Positions 1-8,725 are shown, counted from the stretch's first letter. The stretch: DNA of 64,000 nucleotides from Mucilaginibacter pedocola (GCF_002013915.1 NZ_MBTF01000001.1:372001-436000), one strand, 5' to 3'. The notes: generated by a model from the sequence alone, not told the origin. Numbers and translations: made by a program.

Positions 1-124
1 AAGCGGCCTCCACCATTCCCAACCCAACTAAATTGCGTATGCCCACAGGCGGAGGCCTGTAACCTTCCCATTGCAGAATGTTTTTCTGCAGCCTCTCTAT
101 CATCTCTCTCTTTTCAACGGGCAT
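1..124 (-). CDS. ImuA-like protein, N-terminal fragment
   Basis: Reading the minus strand from an ATG at 124 gives an open frame to the window edge, 41 codons, beginning MPVEKREMIERL and containing WEGYRPP and GLGMVEAA. This resembles the start of the Bacteroidota ImuA-like (RecA-related) proteins, which begin with a short helix followed by an LxGF/Y-KPP-type segment and GLGxIExAFP. ImuA homologues belong to the SOS mutasome cassette with ImuB and DnaE2 in translesion synthesis. A stop codon lies in frame at 149-151, and no other ATG falls between, so the start is reasonably fixed. Only the N-terminus is visible, so the family assignment rests on a short match and is an inference. Confidence 0.55.
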   Translation of the reverse strand, partial: MPVEKREMIERLQKNILQWEGYRPPPVGIRNLVGLGMVEAA

Positions 125-227
125 GGCTACGGCTTTAATGATGTAAAATTATGCTAATATTTTTAGCATTGCAAATGTTTTTTAAATCTGATCGATGCCG
201 TATTTATTATCGTTAATTGTTTATAGC

Positions 228-427
228 AACCTCGTTAGAGGTTAAAGCTTTGTAGAAAAGGCAGTAATAAATAATACAACGCCGTTAGGTGTTGAACTCC
301 ATTTTGTTGAGTACCTACGGCACTCGAAGCTTTGGATGGTATATTTGCTACAAAGCTTTTAGCCCTACGGGCTAATAAAGCCGTTTACCCCATGTGTCAA
401 GCAAGGGCTCTTTAAAAAAGAGCCCTT
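228..427. repeat. structured hairpin array A
   Basis: Five short hairpins are visible. They are AACCTC/GAGGTT (228-243), CAACGCC/GGTGTTG (277-294), GAGTACC/GGCACTC with one mismatch (309-325), TTAGCCC/GGGCTAA (359-375) and AAGGGCTCTTT/AAAGAGCCCTT (403-427). The second and third lie inside a larger stem made by AAAGCTTTGTAG (245-256) and CTACAAAGCTTT (348-359). Loops of the first four are GTTA or TAC. No ORF of note lies here. The same plan with unrelated bases recurs at 24122-24266. It could be a REP-like element or a structured RNA; the sequence alone does not decide. Confidence 0.7.
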
Positions 428-454
428 CGGTACCCAAAATTCCTGGCATCATCA

Positions 455-462
455 TACCTTTG
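455..462 (+). promoter_or_regulatory. Bacteroidota -7 box TACCTTTG
   Basis: TACCTTTG matches the Bacteroidota primary sigma -7 consensus TAnnTTTG and ends four bases before the ATG at 467. No clear -33 TTG lies 19-21 bases upstream. If used with normal spacing, transcription would begin at or next to the start codon. Confidence 0.5.
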
Positions 463-466
463 TACC

Positions 467-1801
467 ATGCAACAAAACATCCTCATTATTGATGACGAGA
501 AAAAGCTGAACGGTTTGCTCACCCGCATTATCGAGTTGGAAGGCTATAAAGTTTTCCAGGCCTATACGGGTAAGGAAGGGCTGAAGCTGTTGGCGCAGGA
601 GGATGTGCAGGTAGTAATAAGTGATGTAAAACTGCCCGACGCGAACGGTGTAGAGCTGGTGAAACAGATAAAGGAGAAAAAACCTTATGTAGAGGTAATA
701 AACCTCACGGCATTTGGCACCATAGCTGATGGCGTGCTCGCCATTAAAAACGGTGCGTTCGACTACATTACTAAGGGCGACGATAACGACAAGATACTCC
801 CCATGCTTGCCCGCGCTATGGATAAAGCTCAGTTGCAGCGCCAAGTGTTTAACCTGCAAAGCAAAGTGGTAAAGCGGTTTACTTTCGAGGGAATCATAGG
901 GCAGTCGAAACCTGTTAAGGCAGCTATCGACCTCGCCAAAAAAGTTTCTGTTACCGATACCACCGTGCTGTTGCTGGGCGAAACGGGCACGGGCAAAGAG
1001 GTTTTTGCTAACGCGATACATTATAATAGCCGCCGCAATACGGCCAATTTTGTAGCGGTAAACTGCAGCTCGTTTAGTAAAGAGTTGCTGGAGAGCGAAC
1101 TGTTCGGCCACAAAGCCGGGGCTTTTACAGGGGCTTTGAAAGATAAAAAAGGCCTGTTTGAGGAAGCCGACGGCGGTACCATGTTTTTGGATGAGATTGG
1201 CGAAATGGATATTAACCTGCAAGCCAAAATACTACGGGTGATAGAGCAGGGCGAGTTCATTAAAATTGGCGATACCAAAACCTCTAAAGTAAATGTGCGC
1301 ATTATTGCTGCCACCAACCGTAAACTGGAGGGCGAGATAGCCAAGGGCAATTTTAGGGAGGACCTGTTTTACCGCTTATCGGTTTTCCAAATAAACCTGC
1401 CATCGCTAAACGAGCGCCGCGACGATATTCCGCTGCTGGCCAAATATTATTTGGCCGAATATACCCGCAAAGTAGGGCAGAAGCTCGATGGCATGAGCCC
1501 CGAGTTTTTAGCTGCGCTCGAAAAACATAACTGGAAAGGTAATATCCGCGAGCTGAAGAACGTGATCGAGCGCTCAGTAATTATTGCTGATGGGCCAATG
1601 CTCAGTACCGAGCAGTTGCCTATAGATTTTTATGATGCTTACGATAACTCTACACCGGCATCTTTCAGCCTGTCATCTATCGAAAAGCATCACATCCAAA
1701 AAATACTCCACTACACCAAAGGCAACAAAACCGAGACTGCAAGGCTATTAGGCATAGGTTTAACTACGCTATACCGTAAAATAGAGGAGTACGAGTTGTA
1801 G
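467..1801 (+). CDS. sigma-54-dependent response regulator (NtrC family)
   Basis: This 444-residue protein has the full NtrC layout: a receiver domain (acidic pair D9-D10, phosphoacceptor D53), an AAA+ sigma-54 activation domain and a C-terminal Fis-type helix-turn-helix (NKTETARLLGIGLTTLYRKI). In the AAA+ domain the Walker A motif GETGTGKE lies near residue 171, the GAFTGA loop that contacts sigma-54 near 217 and the Walker B segment MFLDEIGE near 238. It should remodel sigma-54 holoenzyme at -24/-12 promoters after phosphorylation. No histidine kinase lies next to it, so it is an orphan in this window. A TACCTTTG box four bases before the ATG suggests a very short or absent 5' leader. Confidence 0.95.
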   Translation: MQQNILIIDDEKKLNGLLTRIIELEGYKVFQAYTGKEGLKLLAQEDVQVVISDVKLPDANGVELVKQIKEKKPYVEVINLTAFGTIADGVLAIKNGAFDYITKGDDNDKILPMLARAMDKAQLQRQVFNLQSKVVKRFTFEGIIGQSKPVKAAIDLAKKVSVTDTTVLLLGETGTGKEVFANAIHYNSRRNTANFVAVNCSSFSKELLESELFGHKAGAFTGALKDKKGLFEEADGGTMFLDEIGEMDINLQAKILRVIEQGEFIKIGDTKTSKVNVRIIAATNRKLEGEIAKGNFREDLFYRLSVFQINLPSLNERRDDIPLLAKYYLAEYTRKVGQKLDGMSPEFLAALEKHNWKGNIRELKNVIERSVIIADGPMLSTEQLPIDFYDAYDNSTPASFSLSSIEKHHIQKILHYTKGNKTETARLLGIGLTTLYRKIEEYEL

Positions 1802-1929
1802 AAATAGAATCAGGTTAAAAGACCTTTCGAATCCTCATTTTATTGCTTCGTTTTTTCATCGCCCTAACGAAAATTGCGTTATTCAAACAATACGCTTCAC
1901 TGTCTGTTATAATCGCGCAAAACAAGCAC

Positions 1930-1961
1930 TTGCATCTTTTGGTTTGATTTGTGTAACTTTG
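1930..1961 (+). promoter_or_regulatory. Bacteroidota promoter (-33 TTG, -7 TAACTTTG)
   Basis: TTG at 1930-1932 and TAACTTTG at 1954-1961 are separated by 21 bases, close to the Bacteroidota consensus TTG-N19/20-TAnnTTTG. The ATG of the AraC-type gene begins four bases after the box, so the predicted start site coincides with the start codon and the mRNA may be leaderless. Confidence 0.6.
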
Positions 1962-1965
1962 CATT

Positions 1966-2868
1966 ATGGCACATACCGAAACACTCGAGGATTTTTACAA
2001 AGAAAAGTTTAACTGGATGCCCGAGAAGCTGGGGCAGGAGATGGGGCACTTTAATGTTTTCCGTACCGAGGACTGCTATAAGCCCGATGCCAAGCCTGTG
2101 TTGTATACCCGCCGCGATTTTTACAAAGTAAGCCTTTTCCGCGGGAAAGGGGTGGTGCACTATGCCGATAAAAGTATTGAGATGGATGGAAGCGCACTGG
2201 TGTTCTTCAACCCCAATGTTCCTTACACCTTCGAGAATATGAATACTGAGCACTCGGGCAGGTTTTGTATCTATAAAGATTCTTTTTTGACTGAAATGCT
2301 TCGCGCCAGCATATTGGAACTGCCTATGTTCGCACCCGGGGCTAACCCGGTGTATGTATTAAACCAGGAGCAGGATGCTTACGTGTTCGCCCTGTTCGAA
2401 AAAATGTTGGCCGAGCTAAATTCTGACTACAAGTTTAAATACGACCTGCTGCGCAACTACGTTACCGAACTGATACATTACGCCATGAAGATACAGCCAT
2501 CAGACAGGTTGTACCAGCATCCCGATGCTAATTCGCGCATTACGGCTGTATTCACTGAGTTGCTGGAGCGCCAGTTTCCTATAGAAGTGCCTTCGCAACG
2601 CTTCGAACTGCGTTCTGCTAAAGATTTTGCCGATCAGTTATCTGTGCACGTGAACCATCTTAACCGCGCCATACGCCATACTACGGGTAAAACCACAACC
2701 GAGCATATTATGGACCGTTTGGTGAGCGAAGCCAAGGCTTTATTGCGCCACACCAATTGGAACGTATCTGAAATTAGTTACTGCTTGGGCTTTGAGGAGC
2801 CCGCCCATTTCAATAATTTTTTCAAAAAACAAACCGCTGTTACCCCATCCGCTTTTCGTATTGTTTGA
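1966..2868 (+). CDS. AraC-family transcriptional regulator
   Basis: The 300-residue protein has an N-terminal cupin-like effector region (segments such as FRGKGVVHYADK and FFNPNVPYTFE) and a C-terminal pair of helix-turn-helix motifs. The DNA-binding half includes KDFADQLSVHVNHLNRAIR and the recognition-like segment VSEISYCLGFEEPAHFNNFFK, followed by the family ending TPSAFR. It precedes two SDR oxidoreductase genes on the same strand, an arrangement in which an AraC activator commonly controls the downstream reductases. The gap to the first of them is 81 bp and holds its own -7 box, so the regulator is probably transcribed separately. The effector is unknown. Confidence 0.93.
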   Translation: MAHTETLEDFYKEKFNWMPEKLGQEMGHFNVFRTEDCYKPDAKPVLYTRRDFYKVSLFRGKGVVHYADKSIEMDGSALVFFNPNVPYTFENMNTEHSGRFCIYKDSFLTEMLRASILELPMFAPGANPVYVLNQEQDAYVFALFEKMLAELNSDYKFKYDLLRNYVTELIHYAMKIQPSDRLYQHPDANSRITAVFTELLERQFPIEVPSQRFELRSAKDFADQLSVHVNHLNRAIRHTTGKTTTEHIMDRLVSEAKALLRHTNWNVSEISYCLGFEEPAHFNNFFKKQTAVTPSAFRIV

Positions 2869-2920
2869 ATTTTGCAATTAATGGTTTGATTAACGCAAAC
2901 GCTTGCCCCGTGTTTGGCCA

Positions 2921-2928
2921 TACCTTTG
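2921..2928 (+). promoter_or_regulatory. Bacteroidota -7 box TACCTTTG
   Basis: TACCTTTG lies 21 bases before the ATG at 2950. It favours that ATG over the upstream in-frame ATG at 2914, which would precede the predicted transcription start. No -33 TTG at the ideal distance was seen. Confidence 0.45.
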
Positions 2929-2949
2929 TTTCATCAAAGCAAACAATTT

Positions 2950-3786
2950 ATGGAAAACAAAACATGGTTCATTACGGGCGCATCCAAAGGTTTTGGGTTA
3001 AGCCTGGTAAAACAATTACTAAGCGCGGGGCAAAAGGTTGCCGCAACCTCGCGTAACCTCGACGAATTGGTGAAAGCCGTTGGCGTAACAAGCCCCAACT
3101 TTTTACCTATACAAGTTGAGTTGGGCAACGAAGACAGCGTTGGCTGCGCTATCCATCAAACAAAAGCCGCTTTCAACAGCATCGATGTAGTTATCAATAA
3201 CGCCGGCTATGGCATTGGCGGCAGCATTGAAGAACTTACCGACCGCGAAACCCGCGACAGTTTTGAGGTAAATGTGTTCGGTACGTTAAATGTTATCCGC
3301 ATGGTGATGCCTTATATGCGTTACCAGCAGTCGGGCCACATTATCAACATCTCATCAATTGCAGGTATTACCGCAACCACTGGCTGGTCGGTTTATGCGG
3401 CTACCAAATTTTCGGTGGTGGGCTTATCGGAAGTATTGGCGCAGGATGTGGCAGAGTTTGGGGTAAAGGTTACGGTAGTAGCTCCCGGCGCGTTCCGCAC
3501 CAGCTTTTTAACGCCCGAATCTGTCAATATTGCTAAGCATACCATTCCTGAATACACCGGGTTGCACACTGCCCAAGCTGCAATGCTGCAAAAAGACGGC
3601 CAGCAAGCCGGCGACCCCGAAAAAGCTGCCGCAGCAATAATTGAAGTAGCGCAAATGGAAAACCCGCCGCTGTATTTGCTGCTTGGCGAGGATGCCTACG
3701 ACAGGGCAATGGCCAAACTTGACCGCCTGAAAAAGGAATACCAGCTTAACGAAGAAATTTCCAAATCGATGGCTTACCACGGTTAA
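2950..3786 (+). CDS. SDR-family oxidoreductase (copy 1)
   Basis: A 278-residue classical short-chain dehydrogenase/reductase. The cofactor motif TGASKGFG is at residues 9-16, NNAG follows in the central region, and the catalytic Ser-Tyr-Lys set is seen as NISSIAG and YAATK. The start at 2950 is chosen over 2914 because it gives the normal short N-terminus (MENKTWFITGASKG) and follows a -7 box. The C-terminal half with its QAGDPEKAA segment matches SDRs of the ketoacyl-reductase-like type that reduce carbonyls with NAD(P)H. The substrate is not predictable. It is clearly paralogous to the next gene, which suggests a tandem duplication downstream of an AraC regulator. Confidence 0.92.
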   Translation: MENKTWFITGASKGFGLSLVKQLLSAGQKVAATSRNLDELVKAVGVTSPNFLPIQVELGNEDSVGCAIHQTKAAFNSIDVVINNAGYGIGGSIEELTDRETRDSFEVNVFGTLNVIRMVMPYMRYQQSGHIINISSIAGITATTGWSVYAATKFSVVGLSEVLAQDVAEFGVKVTVVAPGAFRTSFLTPESVNIAKHTIPEYTGLHTAQAAMLQKDGQQAGDPEKAAAAIIEVAQMENPPLYLLLGEDAYDRAMAKLDRLKKEYQLNEEISKSMAYHG

Positions 3787-3858
3787 GCCTCAAATGAATT
3801 CATCCCCTGAAGGGGAAATATTAACAAGTATCTATCTAAAATAAATAATAATAAAACA

Positions 3859-4707
3859 ATGAGCACTCAAAAAACATGGTACGTTACCGGCGCCTCTAAA
3901 GGTTTAGGGTTTAGCCTGGTAAAAACATTATTAAATAAAGGATATAACGTAGCTGCCACAAGCCGCAGCCTTAACGATTTAACTGCTGTTGTTGGCGAAC
4001 ACGAGAACTTTCTGCCGCTTGCCGTTAATATTAAGGACGAAGGCAGCGTGAAGGCATCTATAGATGCAACCATTGCCCGCTTCGGTAAAGTTGATGTGGT
4101 GGTAAATAATGCGGGCTACGGATTGACCGGCGCTTTAGAAGAGCTGAGCGATGCCGAAGCCCGCGAGAATTTTGATGTGAATGTATTTGGTTCGCTAAAC
4201 GTGATACGCGCGGTAATGCCTTACCTGCGTGCACAGCAGTCGGGCCATATCTTCAATGTATCATCAATAGGTGGCTTTAGCGGCAATTACCCCGGCTTTG
4301 GTATATACTGCGCCACCAAATTTGCGGTGCAGGGCTTTACCGAATCGCTTGGTGCCGAAGGAAAGGCCTTCAATATAAAAGCCACTATCGTTTCTCCGGG
4401 TTATTTTCGCACTAACTTCCTGGCTCCCGATTCGTTAAGCACCCCTAAGAACGAGATACAGGAATACAAAACTGTGCGCGAAGTACAGGCAGCCCACCAA
4501 AACGACATCAACGGCAACCAGGCAGGCGACCCCGACAAAGCATCGGAAGTGATGATAGCAGCCGCCGAAGCTGCCGAAGCGCCAATGCACCTTTTCCTGG
4601 GTGCCGACGCTTATGGCGTGGCCGCACAGAAAATAGCTGATGTACAAGCCGATATGGAAGCATGGCGCGAGCTTGCTACCGCTACCGGTTTTGAAGTAGA
4701 GGCTTAA
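3859..4707 (+). CDS. SDR-family oxidoreductase (copy 2)
   Basis: A 282-residue SDR with TGASKGLG near residues 10-17, NNAGYG in the core and the active-site segments NVSSIGG and YCATK. Its C-terminal half repeats the QAGDPDKAS and LFLGADAYG pattern of the preceding SDR, so the two arose by duplication. The 72-bp gap between them contains a small TCCCC/GGGGA hairpin at 3803-3816 and no obvious promoter, so the pair may be co-transcribed. A strong terminator follows at 4734-4762. Confidence 0.92.
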   Translation: MSTQKTWYVTGASKGLGFSLVKTLLNKGYNVAATSRSLNDLTAVVGEHENFLPLAVNIKDEGSVKASIDATIARFGKVDVVVNNAGYGLTGALEELSDAEARENFDVNVFGSLNVIRAVMPYLRAQQSGHIFNVSSIGGFSGNYPGFGIYCATKFAVQGFTESLGAEGKAFNIKATIVSPGYFRTNFLAPDSLSTPKNEIQEYKTVREVQAAHQNDINGNQAGDPDKASEVMIAAAEAAEAPMHLFLGADAYGVAAQKIADVQADMEAWRELATATGFEVEA

Positions 4708-4733
4708 TATTTAGGGGTTTGCATTTGATAAAG

Positions 4734-4762
4734 GGCGGGTGAGCACATCACCCGCCTTTTTT
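4734..4762 (+). terminator. rho-independent terminator after the SDR pair
   Basis: The stem GGCGGGTGA (4734-4742) pairs perfectly with TCACCCGCC (4748-4756) around the loop GCACA and is followed by six T residues. Confidence 0.9.
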
Positions 4763-4917
4763 GTGCGTTTATTTTTGAAGGTATTCCTGTGTTGGAATAT
4801 TCTTTTAAGGGGTGCGATTTTTCGTATGCGGAAAGTAATTTTCGTTTGGATAGATTTGGCTGAAATGGTAAAACTGCTATATTTACCCTTATTTTTCGCA
4901 TCTAAACTAATACCCGC

Positions 4918-6159
4918 TTGAGTAACCTGTCTTACCCTGTACCCGCCAACGAGGAGGAGCGCTTAGATTCGCTCGACTCATACGACATTTTAGATACCAT
5001 GCCCGAAAACGATTTTGATGAGCTTACTCATCTCGCTTCGGAAATTTGCCAAACCTCTATTTCGGCCATCAGCCTGATAGATGACAAGAGGCAGTGGTTT
5101 AAGTCGATAGTTGGCTTGTCATCAACTCAAACACCAAGGGAACAGGCCTTTTGCGCCCATACCATATTAAAACCCGGTGAAATAATGGTTATACCCGATG
5201 CCAGGCAGGATAGCCGCTTTGCATCTAACCCATTAGTTACCGGTAACCCCAATATTGTTTTTTATGCAGGCGTACCATTGGTTAACGAAGATGGTTTTGC
5301 ACTGGGTTCGCTCTGCGTGATAGATACCATGCCTAAACAACTTACGCCGCGCCAGCTAAAGTCGCTGCGTATTTTAGGTAAACAGGTAATCACCCAGATG
5401 GAACTTCGCCGCAAGCTTGCCCGTTTAGAGCGCAGCAACCAGGACCTGCTGGAAACGAATTCGTTCATCCAAAAATTTGCGTCTACAGCAGCGCACGATA
5501 TTAAAAATCCACTAAGTAGTATGCTGCTTACCTCGCAGGCACTGCAACAACGCCTGGGCAAGGCGGCCGACGAAAAAAGCAAAGGCTTGTTGGAACTCAA
5601 CGTTACCTCAGTAAAACGCCTTTTAACTTTGGTTGATGAGATGCTGGAGTATTCATCAAAACCGTCATCGCTGCTTACCAACCAGCAGTCGTTCGAGCTT
5701 GTTGCTTTGCTGAAGAATGTGGTAAATCTTATCGAAGTGCCTTATGGCATGAAGATAAACTTCCCACCGTTAGATCATGCGCTGATGTGCTCGGCAGTTG
5801 CTCTCGAACAGATATTCCTGAACCTGCTTACCAATGCCGTGCGCTATAATGATAAAGAGCAGGGCGTAATAAGCGTACAGTTCCGCGAGGATGCCGACCA
5901 TTACTATTTTAAAGTAGTTGATAACGGGATGGGCATTGCCGAAAAGAACCTCGAAAAGATATTTTACAAAGAAGTTACCCTGAACGTGATAGACCGCTTT
6001 AACCAAAAAGGCACAGGCCTTGGCCTTTACACAGTAAAAGGACTGGTAGAAAAATTGAAAGGCACCATCCGAGCCGAATCACAAATAGGCTCAGGTTCAA
6101 CTTTCAGCTTTTCGGTTAAGAAGAATGCCGGGGTTGATGAGGAGGATGACCTGTTGTAG
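4918..6159 (+). CDS. GAF-domain sensor histidine kinase
   Basis: A 413-residue soluble kinase. Residues about 25-165 form a GAF domain (segments FDELTHLASEICQTSISAIS and YAGVPLVNEDG, the latter typical of GAF sensors). A HisKA dimerisation domain has its phosphorylated histidine at H193 (AAHDIKNPLSSM). The HATPase domain shows the N box (NLLTNAVRYND), G1 (DNGMGI) and G2 (GTGLGLYTVKGL). There are no membrane segments, so the input is probably cytoplasmic. The start is a TTG: the frame upstream closes at 4903 with no ATG between. No response regulator is adjacent. Confidence 0.92.
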   Translation: MSNLSYPVPANEEERLDSLDSYDILDTMPENDFDELTHLASEICQTSISAISLIDDKRQWFKSIVGLSSTQTPREQAFCAHTILKPGEIMVIPDARQDSRFASNPLVTGNPNIVFYAGVPLVNEDGFALGSLCVIDTMPKQLTPRQLKSLRILGKQVITQMELRRKLARLERSNQDLLETNSFIQKFASTAAHDIKNPLSSMLLTSQALQQRLGKAADEKSKGLLELNVTSVKRLLTLVDEMLEYSSKPSSLLTNQQSFELVALLKNVVNLIEVPYGMKINFPPLDHALMCSAVALEQIFLNLLTNAVRYNDKEQGVISVQFREDADHYYFKVVDNGMGIAEKNLEKIFYKEVTLNVIDRFNQKGTGLGLYTVKGLVEKLKGTIRAESQIGSGSTFSFSVKKNAGVDEEDDLL

Positions 6160-6181
6160 GGGGGATTCGCGTCACTATTTA

Positions 6182-6271
6182 ACTCACCCCGACGGCCCGC
6201 CATTCGCGGGCGTCGACCCTCTTTAACGAAGTTAGAGAGGGTCGGGCAGCGATAGCGAACCCGGGGTGAGT
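6182..6271. repeat. nested inverted repeat between convergent genes
   Basis: The outer arms ACTCACCCCG (6182-6191) and CGGGGTGAGT (6262-6271) enclose a small hairpin GCCCGC/GCGGGC (6195-6211) and a hairpin CGACCCTCT/AGAGGGTCG (6214-6244). It fills most of the gap between the convergent kinase and hydrolase genes. It could act as a bidirectional terminator or be a REP/MITE-like element; no long T tract follows. Confidence 0.75.
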
Positions 6272-6309
6272 CAACTCGCCGAGCGGATATTCCACAAGGC
6301 ACAAACATC

Positions 6310-7188
6310 TTATTTCAAATCCCGCAACACCACTTCCATCTGCTTATTAAATTCATCCGGCGCTTCCACCATTGGGAAATGGCCCACTTGCGGTACGATC
6401 AGTAGTTTGTAGGGTATCTTATTTTTTACCAGCCAGGTTATATCATTGGCTTGATAATCGCTGTTTATTAAATACAGTTTCTTTTTCCATTTCAGCAAGG
6501 CGGGTACATCATCGTAGGCTTGCTGTTCCATCGAACCTATGGCTGCTGCGGTATCGGAATGGACCACATCATTCAGTATGCGCTCGCGGATGGGCTTGCT
6601 TGTAGTTTTGTAGAACAGCCCCTCGTTGAACCATTGCGAAGCTACCTTTACAAAATCTTTCCGCATAGCACCAATAGCTTCAGCTATATCTTTCTTCTGA
6701 GCCTCGGTGGGGAGGGTGCCTTGTCCTTTAAAATTATCAACGCCAACAAGTCCAATCACCTTATCGGGCTGGTTTATGGCCGCCTGCAATACAATAGTGC
6801 CCGACATGGAATGCCCCACCAATACCACGTTCTTTAGATTTAACTGATCGATGGCCGCGTTCACATCCGTTGCGAAGGTTTTTACGTCCCATTGTTTACG
6901 GTTCTTACCCGAGTCGCCGTAGCCCGGCAGGTCGATAGCTACTACGCGGTACTTGTTGGCAAAGTGCTTGGCTTGGGATGCCCAGTAGCTTTTATTGATG
7001 CACCAGCCATGTACGAACAGCAGCGTAGTGTCGCCTTTACCGGTATCGGTATAAGCGATATTTAAGGCATTATTTTCGATGTGTGCGCGCACATTGTTGT
7101 TTTTATCCTTATCTTCACGCTGCGGGTTGCCACAGGCGAACCATAAAGTGCATAGCGCGAACAAGGTAGGGAGGCGGAGATTTTTCAT
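6310..7188 (-). CDS. alpha/beta-fold hydrolase, predicted lipoprotein
   Basis: With the ATG at 7188 the protein has 293 residues and starts with a lipoprotein signal peptide ending in LWFAC|G (Cys19). Upstream codons to 7212 would spoil this signal, so 7188 is preferred. The hydrolase fold is shown by the oxyanion segment FVHGWCINKSYW, the nucleophile elbow GHSMSG (Ser127) and the late histidine in VGHFPMVEAP. It should be a periplasmic or outer-membrane-anchored esterase, lipase or related hydrolase. The substrate cannot be read from the sequence. Confidence 0.88.
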   Translation of the reverse strand: MKNLRLPTLFALCTLWFACGNPQREDKDKNNNVRAHIENNALNIAYTDTGKGDTTLLFVHGWCINKSYWASQAKHFANKYRVVAIDLPGYGDSGKNRKQWDVKTFATDVNAAIDQLNLKNVVLVGHSMSGTIVLQAAINQPDKVIGLVGVDNFKGQGTLPTEAQKKDIAEAIGAMRKDFVKVASQWFNEGLFYKTTSKPIRERILNDVVHSDTAAAIGSMEQQAYDDVPALLKWKKKLYLINSDYQANDITWLVKNKIPYKLLIVPQVGHFPMVEAPDEFNKQMEVVLRDLK

Positions 7189-7283
7189 GCGTTTTAGGTT
7201 TACCGGGTGCAAATTAGGTTTAAAAACGATAACGTCGAATTTGCCGCAGATGTTTAACTTTATTTAACAACCCGGCACTAACC

Positions 7284-8522
7284 ATGCCACCCCTAAATTA
7301 TAAACCATTGAAAACCAAAACCGACCCGAACGATGCCCCGGCAATTGCGCCCGTGGCAACTACCCGCCTCAATTCGCTTGATGCCTACCGCGGCTTTGTA
7401 ATGCTGCTGATGATGGGCGAAGTGCTTTCGTTTCAGCATGTATCGGCTTCGTTGCCCGGCAATTCCTTTTGGAACTTCCTCGCTTTCAATCAAAGCCATG
7501 TGGCCTGGGCGGGTTGCTCACTGCACGATCTGATACAGCCTTCGTTCTCTTTTATGGTAGGCGTGGCCTTGCCATTTTCCATAGCAAGCAGGCTATCGCG
7601 CGGCTGCAAGTTTTGGGATCTGCTGAAACATGCGATAATAAGGTCGGTAATACTCATAGCACTGGGCATTTTCCTGCGGTCGATGTGGAGCGATCAAACT
7701 TATTTTACTTTCGAAGATACGCTGAGCCAGATAGGTATGGGGTATACTTTCCTGTTCCTGCTGGGTTTTTGTAAACCGCGTACACAGTTGATCGCCCTTG
7801 TAGTAATACTGGTTGGCTATTGGGCGGCCTTTGCACTATACCCGCTGCCCGGCCCTGATTTCGACTATGCATCGGCAGGCGTGACGGCCGACTGGGCGGG
7901 CAATTTTAAAGGCTTTGCCGCGCATTGGAACAAAAATACCAACCTTGCCTGGGGGGTAGATAAATGGTTTTTGAACCTTTTCCCGCGCGAACATTATTTT
8001 AATTTTAACGAGGGCGGCTACAGTACGCTTAGCTTTATCCCTACATTAGGCACCATGATTATTGGGTTACTTGCCGGCAATATGTTACGTTCAGGCAAGG
8101 CGCCATTTGTACTGGTTAGGCGCTTTGTTACCATAGGTATAGGTTTGTTAGCCTTGTCTGCGCTACTGCATTTCACCGGCATAGCCCCGGTAGTAAAACG
8201 TATCTGGACACCCGGCTGGGTTATCTTCAGCGGTGGTTGCTGCTTTTTGCTACTGGCATTGTTCTACGGCTTTATGGATGCCGGCGAGTATAAACGCAAG
8301 GCGCTGTTGTTGATGGTTATAGGTACCAATTCTATAGCTGCATACATACTGGCGGATGGTTTCGGCTCTTTTATCACCAAATCGCTTTATACCCACTTTG
8401 GCCATTACGATCAGATTTTTGGTGATGCTTATAGTACATTGGTTAAGGGCATCGTTGTATTAACTATTGATTGGCTGATACTCCACTGGATGTACAGGAA
8501 GAAAGTGTTCATCAAAGTTTAA
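7284..8522 (+). CDS. membrane acyltransferase, DUF5009/NagX-like (heparan-alpha-glucosaminide acetyltransferase family)
   Basis: A 412-residue multi-spanning protein with the family signature near the N-terminus (RLNSLDAYRGFVMLLMMGE) and later SFMVGVALPFS, DTLSQIGMGY and GTMIIGLLAGNMLRSG. About ten hydrophobic segments are visible. Members related to human HGSNAT and bacterial NagX are thought to move acetyl groups onto amino sugars across the inner membrane; the acceptor here is unknown. It diverges from the hydrolase gene and converges on the FUSC gene. Confidence 0.85.
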   Translation: MPPLNYKPLKTKTDPNDAPAIAPVATTRLNSLDAYRGFVMLLMMGEVLSFQHVSASLPGNSFWNFLAFNQSHVAWAGCSLHDLIQPSFSFMVGVALPFSIASRLSRGCKFWDLLKHAIIRSVILIALGIFLRSMWSDQTYFTFEDTLSQIGMGYTFLFLLGFCKPRTQLIALVVILVGYWAAFALYPLPGPDFDYASAGVTADWAGNFKGFAAHWNKNTNLAWGVDKWFLNLFPREHYFNFNEGGYSTLSFIPTLGTMIIGLLAGNMLRSGKAPFVLVRRFVTIGIGLLALSALLHFTGIAPVVKRIWTPGWVIFSGGCCFLLLALFYGFMDAGEYKRKALLLMVIGTNSIAAYILADGFGSFITKSLYTHFGHYDQIFGDAYSTLVKGIVVLTIDWLILHWMYRKKVFIKV

Positions 8523-8553
8523 CACAATTTAGGGATGGAGCGATTGACACGAT

Positions 8554-8723
8554 TTTTTAACAGGATGTCAGGACAGGAGGAGGATTAGCAGGATTTTTTT
8601 TCAAGGATTGTATTGATTTTTAGATTTCACAGATTAAATCAATCTGTGAAATCTAATTTAATCGGTGTAATCCTCTAAAAAAATAATCCTGTCAATCTTT
8701 TAATCCTGTCATCCTGTTAAAAA
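8554..8723. repeat. convergent-gene inverted repeat with AATC-word motifs
   Basis: The outer arms TTTTTAACAGGATG (8554-8567) and CATCCTGTTAAAAA (8710-8723) match perfectly. Inside is a perfect 15-bp hairpin, TAGATTTCACAGATT (8621-8635) and AATCTGTGAAATCTA (8641-8655), and one AATCGGTGTAATC word (8659-8671). It occupies the whole gap between two convergent genes and may terminate both. The words place it with the AATCGGTGnAATC repeat family of this window. Confidence 0.8.
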
Positions 8724-8725
8724 GA

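Noticed and set aside
228..427. CRISPR array
   Set aside because: The hairpins differ from each other in sequence, and there are no equal-length direct repeats with unique spacers or cas genes.
403..427. Rho-independent terminator formed by AAGGGCTCTTT/AAAGAGCCCTT
   Set aside because: The stem is good, but no T tract follows on either strand and no gene ends upstream of it.
452..1222. A 256-codon minus-strand frame across the sigma-54 regulator
   Set aside because: The plus-strand regulator has all conserved motifs; the antisense frame resembles no family and lacks a promoter box.
2914..2949. Upstream start for the first SDR gene
   Set aside because: It would begin before the TACCTTTG box and add 12 residues not seen in SDR proteins.
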